From Streptomyces albidoflavus (GTDB taxonomy: Bacteria > Actinomycetota > Actinomycetes > Streptomycetales > Streptomycetaceae), in contig NZ_JOII01000019.1 in NCBI RefSeq assembly GCF_000719955.1, positions 53,340-117,339 of the forward strand: DNA of 64,000 nucleotides, written 5' to 3'. Positions 35,738 to 44,547 of this stretch are shown piece by piece; the stretch's first letter is position 1; every line of letters starts with the position of its first letter. The translations under genes and the position numbers were made by a program. Under the pieces are notes generated by a model. The model ran no database searches and was not told where the DNA came from. It saw only the letters and a list, made by a program, of their open reading frames with translations.

Positions 35738-36325
35738 TCATCGTGCGTCTTCGCACGTAGAGGCGGCGCGACCGTACCAAAACGTTCCCTCGCCGTAGCG
35801 GCGGGCCCGCTCAGGGTGAAATCCGTCCGGCCACCCGAATTCTCCCCCTCTGGTGGCGCGTTCCACCGTGACGAGCGCCTCATCGGCGAGCCATCCGCCG
35901 GTACGCAGTGTGAGCAGGATCTCCCGGAGTTCCTGGTCGGTGACGGCGTACGGCGGGTCGAGGAAGACCAGATCGTAGGGGGCGCCGGACGGCGGGGCGG
36001 CGACGGCCTGGGCGGCCTTGGCGGCGCGGACCTCGGCGCCGGGCAGGCCGAGGGAGCGGACGTTGTCGCGGATGGTGCGGACGGCGCGGGCGTCGGCCTC
36101 CACGATCAGGGCGTGCGCGGCGCCCCGGGAGAGCGCTTCGAGGCCGACGGCGCCGGAGCCGCCGTAGAGGTCGAGGACCCGGGTCCCGTCGAGCGGCCCG
36201 CCGTGCAGCGACTGCCAGGTGGAGAAGAGCCCTTCGCGGGCCCGGTCCGAGGTGGGGCGGGTGCCGGTGCCCGGCGGTACGGCGAGGCGGCGTCCGCCGG
36301 CGGTGCCGGCGATCACGCGGGTCAT
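35738..36325 (-). CDS. rsmD: 16S rRNA (guanine966-N2)-methyltransferase RsmD
   Basis: RsmD (195 residues) methylates G966 of 16S rRNA. It begins [17 protein letters not shown], has the SAM-binding motif [16 protein letters not shown] near 50-65, and the catalytic DPPY in [10 protein letters not shown] near 120. It sits between recG and coaD, the common actinobacterial order, and overlaps an in-frame coaD ATG by ATGA. Confidence 0.94.
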   Translation of the reverse strand: MTRVIAGTAGGRRLAVPPGTGTRPTSDRAREGLFSTWQSLHGGPLDGTRVLDLYGGSGAVGLEALSRGAAHALIVEADARAVRTIRDNVRSLGLPGAEVRAAKAAQAVAAPPSGAPYDLVFLDPPYAVTDQELREILLTLRTGGWLADEALVTVERATRGGEFGWPDGFHPERARRYGEGTFWYGRAASTCEDAR

Positions 36326-36391
36326 CTGAGTCCTTCGGGGCTGGGGGTGCGGCCGGGGTCCACGATATGGCGTACGGGCCGGGGCGGCCGG

Positions 36392-38596
36392 TCAGCCCTT
36401 GTCGAGGTACTGCTCGCGCTCCTCGTCGAGCAGGGCGTCCAGGGCGGTGCGCAGGGCGGGCAGGCCGGCCAGGTCCGGGTCCTCGGCGACGGTGCGGGTG
36501 GCCTCCTCGCGGGCCTCGGCGATGATCTCCTCGTCCTCGATGACGGCGAGCATCCGCAGCGAGGAGCGGACCCCGGACTGGGCCTGGCCGAGGACGTCGC
36601 CCTCGCGGCGCTGCTCCAGGTCGATACGGGAGAGTTCGAAGCCGTCGAGGGTGGCGGCGACGGCGCCGAGGCGGGCGCGGGCCGGGGCGGCCTCGGGCAT
36701 GTCGGTGACCAGGAGGCACAGCCCCGGGGCGGAGCCACGCCCGACGCGGCCGCGGAGCTGGTGGAGCTGGGAGACGCCGAAGCGGTCGGCGTCCATGATC
36801 ACCATGGCGGTGGCGTTGGGGACGTTGACGCCGACCTCGATGACGGTGGTGGCGACCAGGACGTCGACCTCGCCGGCGGCGAAGCGGCGCATCACGTCGT
36901 CCTTGTCGTCCGGGGCCATGCGCCCGTGCAGGACCTCGATCCGCAGTCCGGCCAGCGGCCCGGCGGCGAGCTGCTCGGCGACCTCCAGCACGGCCAGCGG
37001 CGGCCGGCGGTCGCCCTCGTCGGCGGCCTTCTTCTTCGTCGCCTTCGTACCGCCCTCCTCCTCGTCCCCGATGCGCGGGCAGACGACGTACGCCTGGTGG
37101 CCGTTCTCGACCTCCTCGCGGACGCGTTCCCAGGCGCGGGCGAGGAAGTGGGGTTTGTCCTGGGCGGGGACGACGTGCGTGGAGATCGGGGAGCGTCCGG
37201 CGGGGAGCTGGTCGAGGACGGAGGTCTCCAGGTCGCCGAAGACGGTCATGGCGACGGTGCGCGGGATGGGGGTGGCGGTCATGACGAGGAGGTGCGGGGT
37301 GCGGGCCTCCTCCTTGGTGTGGCCCTTGGCGCGCAGGGCGTCGCGCTGTTCGACGCCGAAGCGGTGCTGCTCGTCCACGACGACCAGGCCGAGTCCGTGG
37401 AACTGGACCGTGTCCTCGATCAGGGCGTGGGTGCCGATGACGATGCCGGCCTCGCCAGTGGCCAGGTCGAGAAGGGCCTTGCGGCGGGCGGCGGCCGTCA
37501 TGGAGCCGGTGAGCAGGACGACCTTGGTGGCGTGCTCGGGGGCGCCGAGAGTACCGCCGTCGGCGAGGTCGCCCATCATCTCGGTGATCGAGCGGTGGTG
37601 CTGCTGGGCGAGGACCTCGGTGGGGGCGAGCATCGCGGCCTGGCCGCCGGAGTCGACGACGGCGAGCATGGCGCGCAGCGCCACCATCGTCTTGCCGGAG
37701 CCGACCTCGCCCTGGAGGAGGCGGTGCATGGGGTGGTCGGTGGCGAGGTCGTCGAAGATCTCGCGGGAGACCTTCTGCTGGCCCTCGGTGAGGGTGAAGG
37801 GCAGCCGCGCGTCGAAGGCGGTGAGCAGTCCGTCGGGGGCGGGGCGCCGGGGCACGGCGGAGAGCTGGCCCTCGGCGTGGCGGCGGCGGGCGAGGGCGAC
37901 CTGGAGGACGAACGCCTCGTCCCACTTGAGGCGGGCCCGGGCCTGGGCGACGTCGGCCTGGCTCTGCGGGCGGTGGATCTTGCGCAGGGCCTCGGGGAGC
38001 GGGAGGAGACCGCGTCCTTCACGGAGCGCGCCGGGGAGCGGGTCGAGGGCCTCGTCGGCGCTGGGGAGGACGGCGTCGACCGCCTTGGCGATCTTCCAGG
38101 ACTCGAGTTTGGCGGTGGCCGGGTAGAGCGGGATGAGGGCGCCGGCCCAGGACGAGACGTCCTCCGCGCCGTCCCCGCGCAGGAGTTGGTAGGCGGGGTG
38201 GGCGAGCTGGAGGCGGTGGTTGAAGACGGAGACCTTGCCCGCGAACATCGCCCGGGTGCCCGGCTGGAGGTCCTGGTGCGGCTTGTGAACGCCCCGGCCG
38301 AAGAAGACGAGGCGCAGCGAGCCGCTGCCGTCGGTGATGGTGACTTCGAGCCGTTTGCCGCGCCCGGCGTTGAAGGTGTGCACGCGGGCGTCGGAGACCT
38401 GGGCGACCACCGTGACGTGCTCGTCCAGCGGGAGGTCGGCGAGGGTGGTCAGCTCGCCGCGCTCGGCGTAACGGCGTGGGTAGTGGTGAAGGAGGTCCCC
38501 GACGGTGTGCAGGTCGAGGTGGTCGGCCATCACCTTCGCGGTGGGCGGGCCGACTACTTTCTTCAGGTTCTCATCGAGCGCGGGCACGTGGTCCAT
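36392..38596 (-). CDS. recG: ATP-dependent DNA helicase RecG
   Basis: RecG (734 residues) remodels stalled forks and branch-migrates Holliday junctions. The N-terminal wedge/OB domain is followed by superfamily-2 helicase motifs: QGEVGSGKTMVALRA (I), VVDEQHRFGV (II, with DEQH), VMTATPIPRT (III), and the C-terminal helicase block ending LHQLRGRVGRG. The ATG at 38596 matches the family N-terminus. Its upstream neighbour, a DAK2/FakA-type gene, lies 77 bp away on the same strand. Confidence 0.96.
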   Translation of the reverse strand: MDHVPALDENLKKVVGPPTAKVMADHLDLHTVGDLLHHYPRRYAERGELTTLADLPLDEHVTVVAQVSDARVHTFNAGRGKRLEVTITDGSGSLRLVFFGRGVHKPHQDLQPGTRAMFAGKVSVFNHRLQLAHPAYQLLRGDGAEDVSSWAGALIPLYPATAKLESWKIAKAVDAVLPSADEALDPLPGALREGRGLLPLPEALRKIHRPQSQADVAQARARLKWDEAFVLQVALARRRHAEGQLSAVPRRPAPDGLLTAFDARLPFTLTEGQQKVSREIFDDLATDHPMHRLLQGEVGSGKTMVALRAMLAVVDSGGQAAMLAPTEVLAQQHHRSITEMMGDLADGGTLGAPEHATKVVLLTGSMTAAARRKALLDLATGEAGIVIGTHALIEDTVQFHGLGLVVVDEQHRFGVEQRDALRAKGHTKEEARTPHLLVMTATPIPRTVAMTVFGDLETSVLDQLPAGRSPISTHVVPAQDKPHFLARAWERVREEVENGHQAYVVCPRIGDEEEGGTKATKKKAADEGDRRPPLAVLEVAEQLAAGPLAGLRIEVLHGRMAPDDKDDVMRRFAAGEVDVLVATTVIEVGVNVPNATAMVIMDADRFGVSQLHQLRGRVGRGSAPGLCLLVTDMPEAAPARARLGAVAATLDGFELSRIDLEQRREGDVLGQAQSGVRSSLRMLAVIEDEEIIAEAREEATRTVAEDPDLAGLPALRTALDALLDEEREQYLDKG

Positions 38597-38673
38597 TGCA
38601 CACCACGCGGCTGACAATCGGCGCGAGGGGCCGGGCCGGACCACCCCTTGACGTTGAGGGGTGGTACTTCCCC

Positions 38674-40413
38674 CTACTCCACCCCGATGAGCATCGGCGA
38701 GCCCTGCCGCCCGCCCCGGTACACGACGGTGTCCACCGCGAGGTGGCGGGTGCGTACGTGGCGTTCCAGCAGGTCGGCCACCTGCTCGGGCACCTCGTCG
38801 TCGAGGACGAGGGTGACCATCTCGCCGCCCGCCGAGAGCATACGGTCCAGGACGGTGCGGGCGGTGTCGGTGAGGTCGGTGCCGATGACGGCCACGTCGC
38901 CGTCGACCAGGCCGAGCACGTCGCCCGCCTGGCAGATGCCGACGGTGGTCCAGGACTGCCGTTCGGCGACCGAGATCGCGCCGTGCCGGGTGGCGCCGGC
39001 CGCGGAGGTCATGGCGACGACGTCCTCGTCGAACCGGCGGCCGCCCTCGTGGACGGCGAGCGCCGCGATGCCCTGGACGGCGGAACGGGTGGGGATGAGC
39101 GCGACGCGGATGCCGTCGCCGCGGGCCTGTTCGGCCGCGGCGGCGGCGGTGTGCCGCAACTCGGGGTCGTTGGGGAGCAGCACGACCTCGTGGGCGTGGG
39201 CCCGGCGGATCGCCTCGGCCAGTTCGCCGCTGGCGGGGGGTTCCCCGGCGCGGGCGTGCACGGTGGTGGCGCCGCCCTGCGCGTACAGCTCGGCCAGCCC
39301 CTCGCCCGGGACGACGGCGACGACGGCGCGGGGGGCGCGTTCGCGGGGCGGCTGCGCGGCGTCAGGGCGGGCGGCGGTCTGGGCGCCGAAGTGGGTGATG
39401 CGGACCCGGTGCGGCCGTCCGGCCTCGATGCCGGCCTCGACGGCGGCCCCCGCGTCGTCCACGTGGACGTGGACGTTCCACAGCCCGTCCCCGCCGACGA
39501 CGACGAGCGAGTCCCCGAGCGCGTCGAGCCGGCCCCGCAGCCGTTCCACGGCGGCGTCCTCGGCGTCCAGGAGGTAGATCACCTCGTACGCGGGGCCCTC
39601 GGTGGCGGCCTCGCCGGGGGTGTGGTCGGCCGGTGCGGCGGCACACGGGCCGACGAGATCACCCGGGGGGCGGGGGCCGGGGCGGGCCGGAGCTTCACCG
39701 GTGAGTGCCTCGACCAGAGTGTGGAGGACGGTGACGAAGCCGCGGCCGCCCGCGTCGACCACTCCGGCGCGGGCGAGGACCGCGAGGTGCCGGGGCGTCT
39801 CGCCGAGGGCGGCGAGGGCGGCGTCGTGGGCGGCGCGGGCGACGGCGGCGCAGTCGGCCGCGCCGGCGGCGTCCGCCCCGTCGGCGGCGGCGGTGGCGAC
39901 GGTCAGGACGGTGCCCTCGACGGGGTGGGCCACGGCCCCGTAGGCGGAGTCCGCCGCGCGGCGCAGGGCCCGGGCGAGGAGCGGGCCGTCGGCGTGGGCG
40001 GCGTGAGCCTCGTCACCCGGCGTGGTGAGGACCTGGGCCATGCCGCGCAGCAGCTGGGCGAGGATCGTGCCGGAGTTGCCGCGCGCCCCGATGAGCGCCC
40101 CGTGGGCCATGGCGCGTACCGCGTCGGAGAGGGCGGGCCGGGTGGCGCCGGTCTCGTGGGCGGCGAAGACGGCCTCGACCGCCTGGGCGGCGGACTCGAC
40201 GGTCAGGTAGAGGTTGGTGCCGGTGTCGCCGTCGGCCACCGGATAGACGTTGATGGCGTCGATGTCCTCGCGGGCGCGGCCCAGGGCGGCGAGGGCGAGG
40301 GCGCTCCAGCGGCGGACGGCGGGGGCGTCCAGCAGGCCGCCTCCACGGTGCGGGGGACGCTGATGCGGGGCGGGGGGCGGGGACCCTGCGGGCTCCCCTT
40401 CCGGCTCGGGCAC
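38674..40413 (-). CDS. DAK2/FakA-type kinase-like protein
   Basis: This 579-residue protein belongs to the group encoded between rpmB and recG in many Gram-positives. An N-terminal DhaL/DAK2 domain (about 30-230) has the magnesium-binding PVADGDTGTNLYLT and ARGNSGTI. A FakA-like middle and C-terminal domain follows (LPNDPELRHTA, then a terminal METAL-type region). Firmicute FakA phosphorylates fatty acids held by FakB; that activity is inference here. The GTG at 40413 has GAGGAGG 5 bases upstream, which decides the start. It is divergent from rpmB. Confidence 0.85.
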   Translation of the reverse strand: MPEPEGEPAGSPPPAPHQRPPHRGGGLLDAPAVRRWSALALAALGRAREDIDAINVYPVADGDTGTNLYLTVESAAQAVEAVFAAHETGATRPALSDAVRAMAHGALIGARGNSGTILAQLLRGMAQVLTTPGDEAHAAHADGPLLARALRRAADSAYGAVAHPVEGTVLTVATAAADGADAAGAADCAAVARAAHDAALAALGETPRHLAVLARAGVVDAGGRGFVTVLHTLVEALTGEAPARPGPRPPGDLVGPCAAAPADHTPGEAATEGPAYEVIYLLDAEDAAVERLRGRLDALGDSLVVVGGDGLWNVHVHVDDAGAAVEAGIEAGRPHRVRITHFGAQTAARPDAAQPPRERAPRAVVAVVPGEGLAELYAQGGATTVHARAGEPPASGELAEAIRRAHAHEVVLLPNDPELRHTAAAAAEQARGDGIRVALIPTRSAVQGIAALAVHEGGRRFDEDVVAMTSAAGATRHGAISVAERQSWTTVGICQAGDVLGLVDGDVAVIGTDLTDTARTVLDRMLSAGGEMVTLVLDDEVPEQVADLLERHVRTRHLAVDTVVYRGGRQGSPMLIGVE

Positions 40414-40540
40414 CTGCGCCTCCTCGTGCGGCTGGACTGCCCGCAGCGTAGACCCGACGGCCCTGGTGGGCGGGGGCGGGGGCTCCGCCACCCGTGGTAA
40501 TTTCGTCGGGCAGGAGCGGCCGTTGTATGCTTCTCCAGTT

Positions 40541-40607
40541 GCCCGATGAGAATCGGGCTTATCCCCCTGGCAGCGCCAATCAGTTACTGATCCCGGCATG
40601 CCGGGAT
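40541..40607 (+). promoter_or_regulatory. two hairpins in the rpmB leader region
   Basis: GCCCGAT-GAGA-ATCGGGC (40541-40558) and the 18-base perfect palindrome ATCCCGGCATGCCGGGAT (40590-40607) lie 38-104 bp before rpmB. If they are in the 5' leader they could serve autoregulation by L28; if upstream of the transcription start, the second could be an operator. A TATGCT near 40526 is a weak -10 candidate. Confidence 0.4.
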
Positions 40608-40644
40608 TTCACTGTAAGTGCATCTGAAGTCTTTGGAGTGACCC

Positions 40645-40830
40645 GTGGCTGCCAACTGCGACGTCTGTGGCAAGGGGCCGAGCTTCGGCAACAACATTTC
40701 GCACTCGCACCGCCGTACGTCCCGTCGCTGGAACCCCAACATCCAGCGCGTGCGTGCCGTGGTCGGTCGGACGCCGAAGCGGCTCAACGTCTGCACCTCG
40801 TGCATCAAGGCCGGCAAGGTCTCGCGCTAA
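40645..40830 (+). CDS. rpmB: 50S ribosomal protein L28
   Basis: L28 has 61 residues and begins [20 protein letters not shown] with a GTG start and GGAG about 7 bases upstream. CDVC at 5-8 and CTSC at 50-53 make it the zinc-binding (C+) form. Streptomyces usually also carry Zur-controlled cysteine-free paralogues elsewhere; no Zur box is seen here, as expected for the housekeeping copy. Confidence 0.96.
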   Translation: MAANCDVCGKGPSFGNNISHSHRRTSRRWNPNIQRVRAVVGRTPKRLNVCTSCIKAGKVSR

Positions 40831-40918
40831 TCGCGAGCGGTGTCCCCGCTCCGAGCGGGGGCAACCCGGTTCTCGCGTGGACGTCTCGCACTGGCGCGGC
40901 CACCAGGCTTGCTGCTCG

Positions 40919-40950
40919 AAGGCCGGTTCATCTTCGGATGAACCGGCCTT
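40919..40950 (+). terminator. intrinsic terminator after rpmB
   Basis: AAGGCCGGTTCATC-TTCG-GATGAACCGGCCTT is a perfect 14-bp stem with a UUCG loop followed by TTTG. A shorter hairpin (CCCCGCT/AGCGGGG near 40844-40861) precedes it by about 60 bases. The two lie in the 335-bp gap between rpmB and thiD. Confidence 0.88.
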
Positions 40951-41039
40951 TTGCCTGCCCGGACACAGGGGCGCGCCTGGGATGGGTACGGGTCGGCTGA
41001 GCCGGGCACGCCGCACGGGCCGGGAGCCTACGGGGCGCT

Positions 41040-41150
41040 CCGCGCGAGGCCCGCACCGTCACGCCGCCGCCCCGTAGAACCGCAGGTCGCACGCGACGTG
41101 GCGCCCCGTACGGGGCGCGCCCCGCGCGCCGCGCCCTCGCCCCGACGCGG
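41040..41150. repeat. GC-rich intergenic repeat element
   Basis: This stretch beside thiD contains CGCAGGTCGC (41081-41090) followed by the palindrome GCGCCCCGTACGGGGCGC. Both are shared with other members of the repeat family in this window. No gene is visible. Confidence 0.5.
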
Positions 41151-41165
41151 GCCAGGGGCTACTGG

Positions 41166-41990
41166 CTACTCCCCCACGCTCCCCTTCGCCCCCGCGTCGA
41201 TCCGCCACCCATGGTCCACCGGCCCGATCCCCGCGCCCAGCGCGAAGCCGGCCGCGATGGCGCCGGTGAGGTACTCCTTGGCCAGGCCGACGGCCTGCGG
41301 GACCGGGTGGCCGAGGGCGAGGTGGGAGGCGATGGCGCTGGCGAGGGTGCAGCCGGTGCCGTGGGTGTGCCGGTTGTCGAGGCGGGGGGCGCGGTACCAG
41401 TGGGTCTCGGTGCCGTCGGTGAGCAGGTCGACCGCGTCACCGGACAGGTGGCCGCCCTTGATGAGCGCCCAGGTGGGCCCGAGGGCGAGCACCGCTTCGG
41501 CGGCCCGCTCCATGCCCGCCTCGTCGCGGACCTCCACGCCGGTGAGCTGGGCGACCTCGTCGAGGTTCGGGGTGGCCACGGTGGCGACCGGCATCAGCCG
41601 GTGGCGTACGGCGTCGAGGGCGGACTCGGCGAGCAGCGAGTCCCCGTGCTTGGAGACGCCCACGGGGTCGACCACGGCGGGGGCCTCGGTGGCGGCGAGC
41701 AGTTCGGCGACGGTCGTCACGAGGGAGGCGGAGGAGAGCATCCCGGTCTTGACCGCCTGGACCCCGATGTCGTCGACGACGCTGCGGTACTGGGCGCGGA
41801 CCGCGTCGTCGGGGAGTTCCCAGACGCCCTGGACGCCGAGCGAGTTCTGCGCGGTGACGGCGGTGAGCACGCTCATGCCGTGCACGCCGAGGGCCAGCAT
41901 GGTCTTCAGGTCCGCCTGGATGCCGGCGCCGCCACCGGAGTCGGAACCGGCGACGGTGAGCACCCGGCGGGGGCGCGGGGGTATGTCCAT
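41166..41990 (-). CDS. thiD: hydroxymethylpyrimidine (phosphate) kinase ThiD
   Basis: ThiD (274 residues) phosphorylates HMP and HMP-P for thiamine synthesis. Ribokinase-fold marks are [19 protein letters not shown] (13-31), [11 protein letters not shown], and the C-terminal [17 protein letters not shown] with the catalytic Cys/Asp region. The ATG at 41990 is taken as the start. ThiL lies upstream on the same strand, separated by a 400-bp repeat-rich gap. No TPP riboswitch (THI box) is evident. Confidence 0.94.
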   Translation of the reverse strand: MDIPPRPRRVLTVAGSDSGGGAGIQADLKTMLALGVHGMSVLTAVTAQNSLGVQGVWELPDDAVRAQYRSVVDDIGVQAVKTGMLSSASLVTTVAELLAATEAPAVVDPVGVSKHGDSLLAESALDAVRHRLMPVATVATPNLDEVAQLTGVEVRDEAGMERAAEAVLALGPTWALIKGGHLSGDAVDLLTDGTETHWYRAPRLDNRHTHGTGCTLASAIASHLALGHPVPQAVGLAKEYLTGAIAAGFALGAGIGPVDHGWRIDAGAKGSVGE

Positions 41991-42390
41991 GGGGCCGAAT
42001 CTAGCCGGGCTCCGGAACGGCCCGGGTGCCGGGGCCCGGCGCCGCGCGGCCGGAGCGCGGGGTGTCGCGGCGCTCCGGGACGGGGCGCCCGACGAGGCCG
42101 CACACACGGGGCGCCGACGGAGCGGCCCGCCCCGCACGGCGGGCCCGCAGCGCCCCGTACGCCGCGCTCGCCCCGCGCTACCCCGCCCCGTCGGTAAGGG
42201 CGACGCCGCCCCGCAGCCCCCTACATCCGGCCCCATGTCAGACCCACGCCACACCGTCACCCCCTACACGTAACCCCCACGCCGCGCCGTCACTCCGTAC
42301 ACGCCGTCCCCCCGCACGCGCCCCGCCCCACGAACCCGGGGCCCTCAGCCCCCGGTTCGCCCCCACTCGTTCCTCGGCTCACTCCTCGAC
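41991..42390. repeat. 400-bp repeat-rich gap between thiL and thiD
   Basis: The half near thiD (42030-42190) contains GCGCGGCCGGAGCGCG (also at about 11602) and CCCCGTACGCCGCGC (also at 22525 and 22782). The half near thiL has short CCCCTACACG-like and CACGCCG runs. No coding sequence is supported. It belongs to the same dispersed family as the other GC-rich gaps. Confidence 0.5.
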
Positions 42391-43371
42391 TCAGCCCTCG
42401 ATCCCCCCACCCCCCGCCTCCCCGAAGTGGTCCCACCCGCCCTTGTGTGTCCAGGGCGCGCCGTCGACCGTCACGCGGGGCAGGGCCGACGGGTGGAGGA
42501 CCTCGCCGATGACCTTCCAGCGGGCGGGGAGTTTCACGTCGGAGGGGAAGGTGGCGACGATGGCGTGGTCCTCGCCGCCGGTGAGGACCCACTGGAGGGG
42601 GTCGACGCCGACGGCCTGGCCGATGTCGTTCATCTGGCTGGGGATGTCGACCTTGCCGGAGGCGACGTCGATGCGGACCTTGCTCGCCTCGGCGATGTGG
42701 CCGAGGTCGGCGATGAGGCCGTCACTCACGTCGGTCATGGCGGTGGCGCCGAGTCCGGCCGCCGCGGGGCCCGCGTGGTAGGGCGGTTCGGGGCGGCGGT
42801 GGGCCTCGACGAAGGCTCGCGGCGAGCGGAACCCCCGCGACAGCACGGCGTACCCGGCGGCGGACCAGCCGAGCCACCCGGTGACGGCCACGACGTCCCC
42901 GGGCTGCGCCCCGGCCCGGGTGACGGGCTCGTGGTTGCGCAGGTCGCCGAGGGCGGTGATGGAGACCATGACGGTGTCGCCGCGCACGACGTCGCCGCCG
43001 ACCACGGCGGCGCCGGCGACCTGGCACTCGTCGCGCAGCCCGTCCATCAGCTCCGCGGGCCAGGCGGCGGGGAGTTCGGCGGGGACGACGAGGCCGAGGA
43101 GGATCGCGGTGGGCACCGCGCCCATGGCGGCGATGTCGGCGAGGTTCTGGGCGGCGGCCTTGCGGCCCACGTCGTAGGCGGTGGACCAGTCGCGGCGGAA
43201 GTGCCGCCCCTCCAGGAGGATGTCCGTGCTCGCCACGACCCGCCGGTCCGGTGCGGTGACCACGGCGGCGTCGTCGCCGGGGCCGATCCGTACCGCCGGG
43301 GTCATGGTGAGCCGGGACGTGAGCTCCCTGATGAGCCCGAACTCCCCCAGCTCGCCCACAGTGCCTTTCAC
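42391..43371 (-). CDS. thiL: thiamine-monophosphate kinase ThiL
   Basis: ThiL (326 residues) converts thiamine monophosphate to thiamine diphosphate. The PurM-like fold shows GPGDDAAVV near 29-37, STDILLEGRHF near 48-58, and GGDVVRGD. The C-terminal half has MTDVSDGLIADLGHIAEAS and the ADP-binding TGGEDHAIVAT. The GTG at 43371 begins MKGTVGELGEFGLI. It is divergent from the Lrp-type gene. Confidence 0.94.
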   Translation of the reverse strand: MKGTVGELGEFGLIRELTSRLTMTPAVRIGPGDDAAVVTAPDRRVVASTDILLEGRHFRRDWSTAYDVGRKAAAQNLADIAAMGAVPTAILLGLVVPAELPAAWPAELMDGLRDECQVAGAAVVGGDVVRGDTVMVSITALGDLRNHEPVTRAGAQPGDVVAVTGWLGWSAAGYAVLSRGFRSPRAFVEAHRRPEPPYHAGPAAAGLGATAMTDVSDGLIADLGHIAEASKVRIDVASGKVDIPSQMNDIGQAVGVDPLQWVLTGGEDHAIVATFPSDVKLPARWKVIGEVLHPSALPRVTVDGAPWTHKGGWDHFGEAGGGGIEG

Positions 43372-43727
43372 CGCGCGCCCACCTCTCGTATCAAGTGCCG
43401 GTCGAGACCGGTCACGTACCGAACCGTCCGTGCGGTGCCGGCGCCCCGGCCCCGTCCCGCTCCCCCATCGTCCCCGGTCCCGGGGCACCGCCGCGCACCG
43501 GGCGCCGGGGCGGCACCGGCCCCCTCGCGTCCCCCGTACGCCGCGTTCCGTTTGCGGTCGCGGGGCGGGGCGGGGGTCGGTACCGTCAACTCACACGTCA
43601 ACGCCCGCACCCCGCAAGGCGGACGGCGCACGCGTCGGGGCGCGCGGCTCTCCCCGCGGCGGGCGCGGACGCGATAACGTGACGACCCTTTCCCCCACAT
43701 GATCCTCGTGGCCGCCCTGGAGGTTCC
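43372..43727. other. 356-bp divergent gap
   Basis: This gap should hold the promoters of thiL and of the Lrp-type gene. The centre is GC-rich and without recognisable repeats of the main family apart from a single CCCCCGTACGCCGCG at about 43530. No hairpin or operator stands out. Confidence 0.4.
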
Positions 43728-43961
43728 GTGGTACAGGCGTATGTACTGATTCAGACCGAGGTCGGGAAGGCTTCGGCCGTCGCCGAGTTCATCGGCACCA
43801 TTCCTGGAGTGATCCAGGCGGAGGATGTGACCGGTCCCTATGACGTGATCGTGCGGGCGCAGGCCGACACCATGGACGAACTGGGCCGCATGGTGGTCGC
43901 CAAGGTCCAGCAGGTGGACGGCATCACCCGCACCCTGACCTGCCCGGTCGTGCATCTGTAG
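43728..43961 (+). CDS. stand-alone Lrp/AsnC ligand-binding (RAM) domain protein
   Basis: This 77-residue protein consists of only the RAM effector domain of Lrp/AsnC regulators (MVQAYVLIQTEVGKA, then VTGPYDVIVRAQADTMDEL). The helix-turn-helix is absent. Such proteins form oligomers that bind amino acids and may modulate other Lrp-type regulators. GGAGG lies just before the GTG start. It is followed 20 bp later by the DUF3515 lipoprotein gene, so the two are probably co-transcribed. Confidence 0.85.
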   Translation: MVQAYVLIQTEVGKASAVAEFIGTIPGVIQAEDVTGPYDVIVRAQADTMDELGRMVVAKVQQVDGITRTLTCPVVHL

Positions 43962-43981
43962 CCCCCGTCTACGCTGGCCCG

Positions 43982-44467
43982 GTGAACCTCACCCGTCGCC
44001 GGTCCCTCCGGTCTGCCGCCGCCGCGCTGCTGCTGGCCGCCGTCGCCGGCTGTTCCTCCACGGCCGGCCGGCCGGCCGCCGCGGTTCCCGGGCCCGACAG
44101 CGCGACGGCCGCCCTCTGCCACAAGCTGGACGACCGGCTTCCGCAGCGCGTCGCCGGCATGGAACGGAACGATCCGGAACCGGAGTCGGCACTGACCGCG
44201 GGGTGGGGCAGCCCGGCGATCATACTGCGCTGCGGGGTGCCGAGGCCCGGCGCGATGAACGACCCCGACGCCGAGGGCGTGGAGGCCGACGGTGTCGGCT
44301 GGCTCATGGAACAGCCGGGCGACGGCTCGTTCCGCTTCACCACCACGCTGCGCCGCGCGTACGTGGAGGTGGCGCTGCCCGCCGAGCACGTACCGGAAGG
44401 GCTCGCGCCGCTCAGCGACCTCGCCCCGTCGATCACCGAGGCGGTACCGGAGGGCATCGCCGACTGA
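43982..44467 (+). CDS. DUF3515 lipoprotein
   Basis: This 161-residue protein has a lipoprotein signal peptide: basic MNLTRRRSLR, a hydrophobic core, then the lipobox LAAVAGC with the lipidated Cys at about residue 24. The mature part matches the DUF3515 family of actinobacterial cell-surface proteins (GWGSPAIILRCGVPRP). No function is known. The start is a GTG. Its placement opposite ddl is conserved as far as I recall, but a cell-wall role is only a guess. Confidence 0.82.
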   Translation: MNLTRRRSLRSAAAALLLAAVAGCSSTAGRPAAAVPGPDSATAALCHKLDDRLPQRVAGMERNDPEPESALTAGWGSPAIILRCGVPRPGAMNDPDAEGVEADGVGWLMEQPGDGSFRFTTTLRRAYVEVALPAEHVPEGLAPLSDLAPSITEAVPEGIAD

Positions 44468-44480
44468 CCGGCCGCACAGA

Positions 44481-44520
44481 CGCGGAGCCGGAGCACCCGT
44501 GAGGGGGCCCCGGCTCCGCG
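44481..44520. terminator. bidirectional terminator between the DUF3515 gene and ddl
   Basis: CGCGGAGCCGG at 44481-44491 pairs perfectly with 44510-44520 around an 18-base centre, 14 bp after one stop codon and 28 bp after the convergent one. Confidence 0.75.
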
Positions 44521-44547
44521 GCGGACCGCTCGCTCCCGCCGTGCGGC

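Noticed and set aside
35816..38614. A 932-codon open frame opposite recG and rsmD
   Set aside because: Shadow frame; recG and rsmD on the minus strand have all family motifs.
41166..43371. A TPP riboswitch for thiD or thiL
   Set aside because: No THI-box-like conserved segments are visible upstream of either gene.
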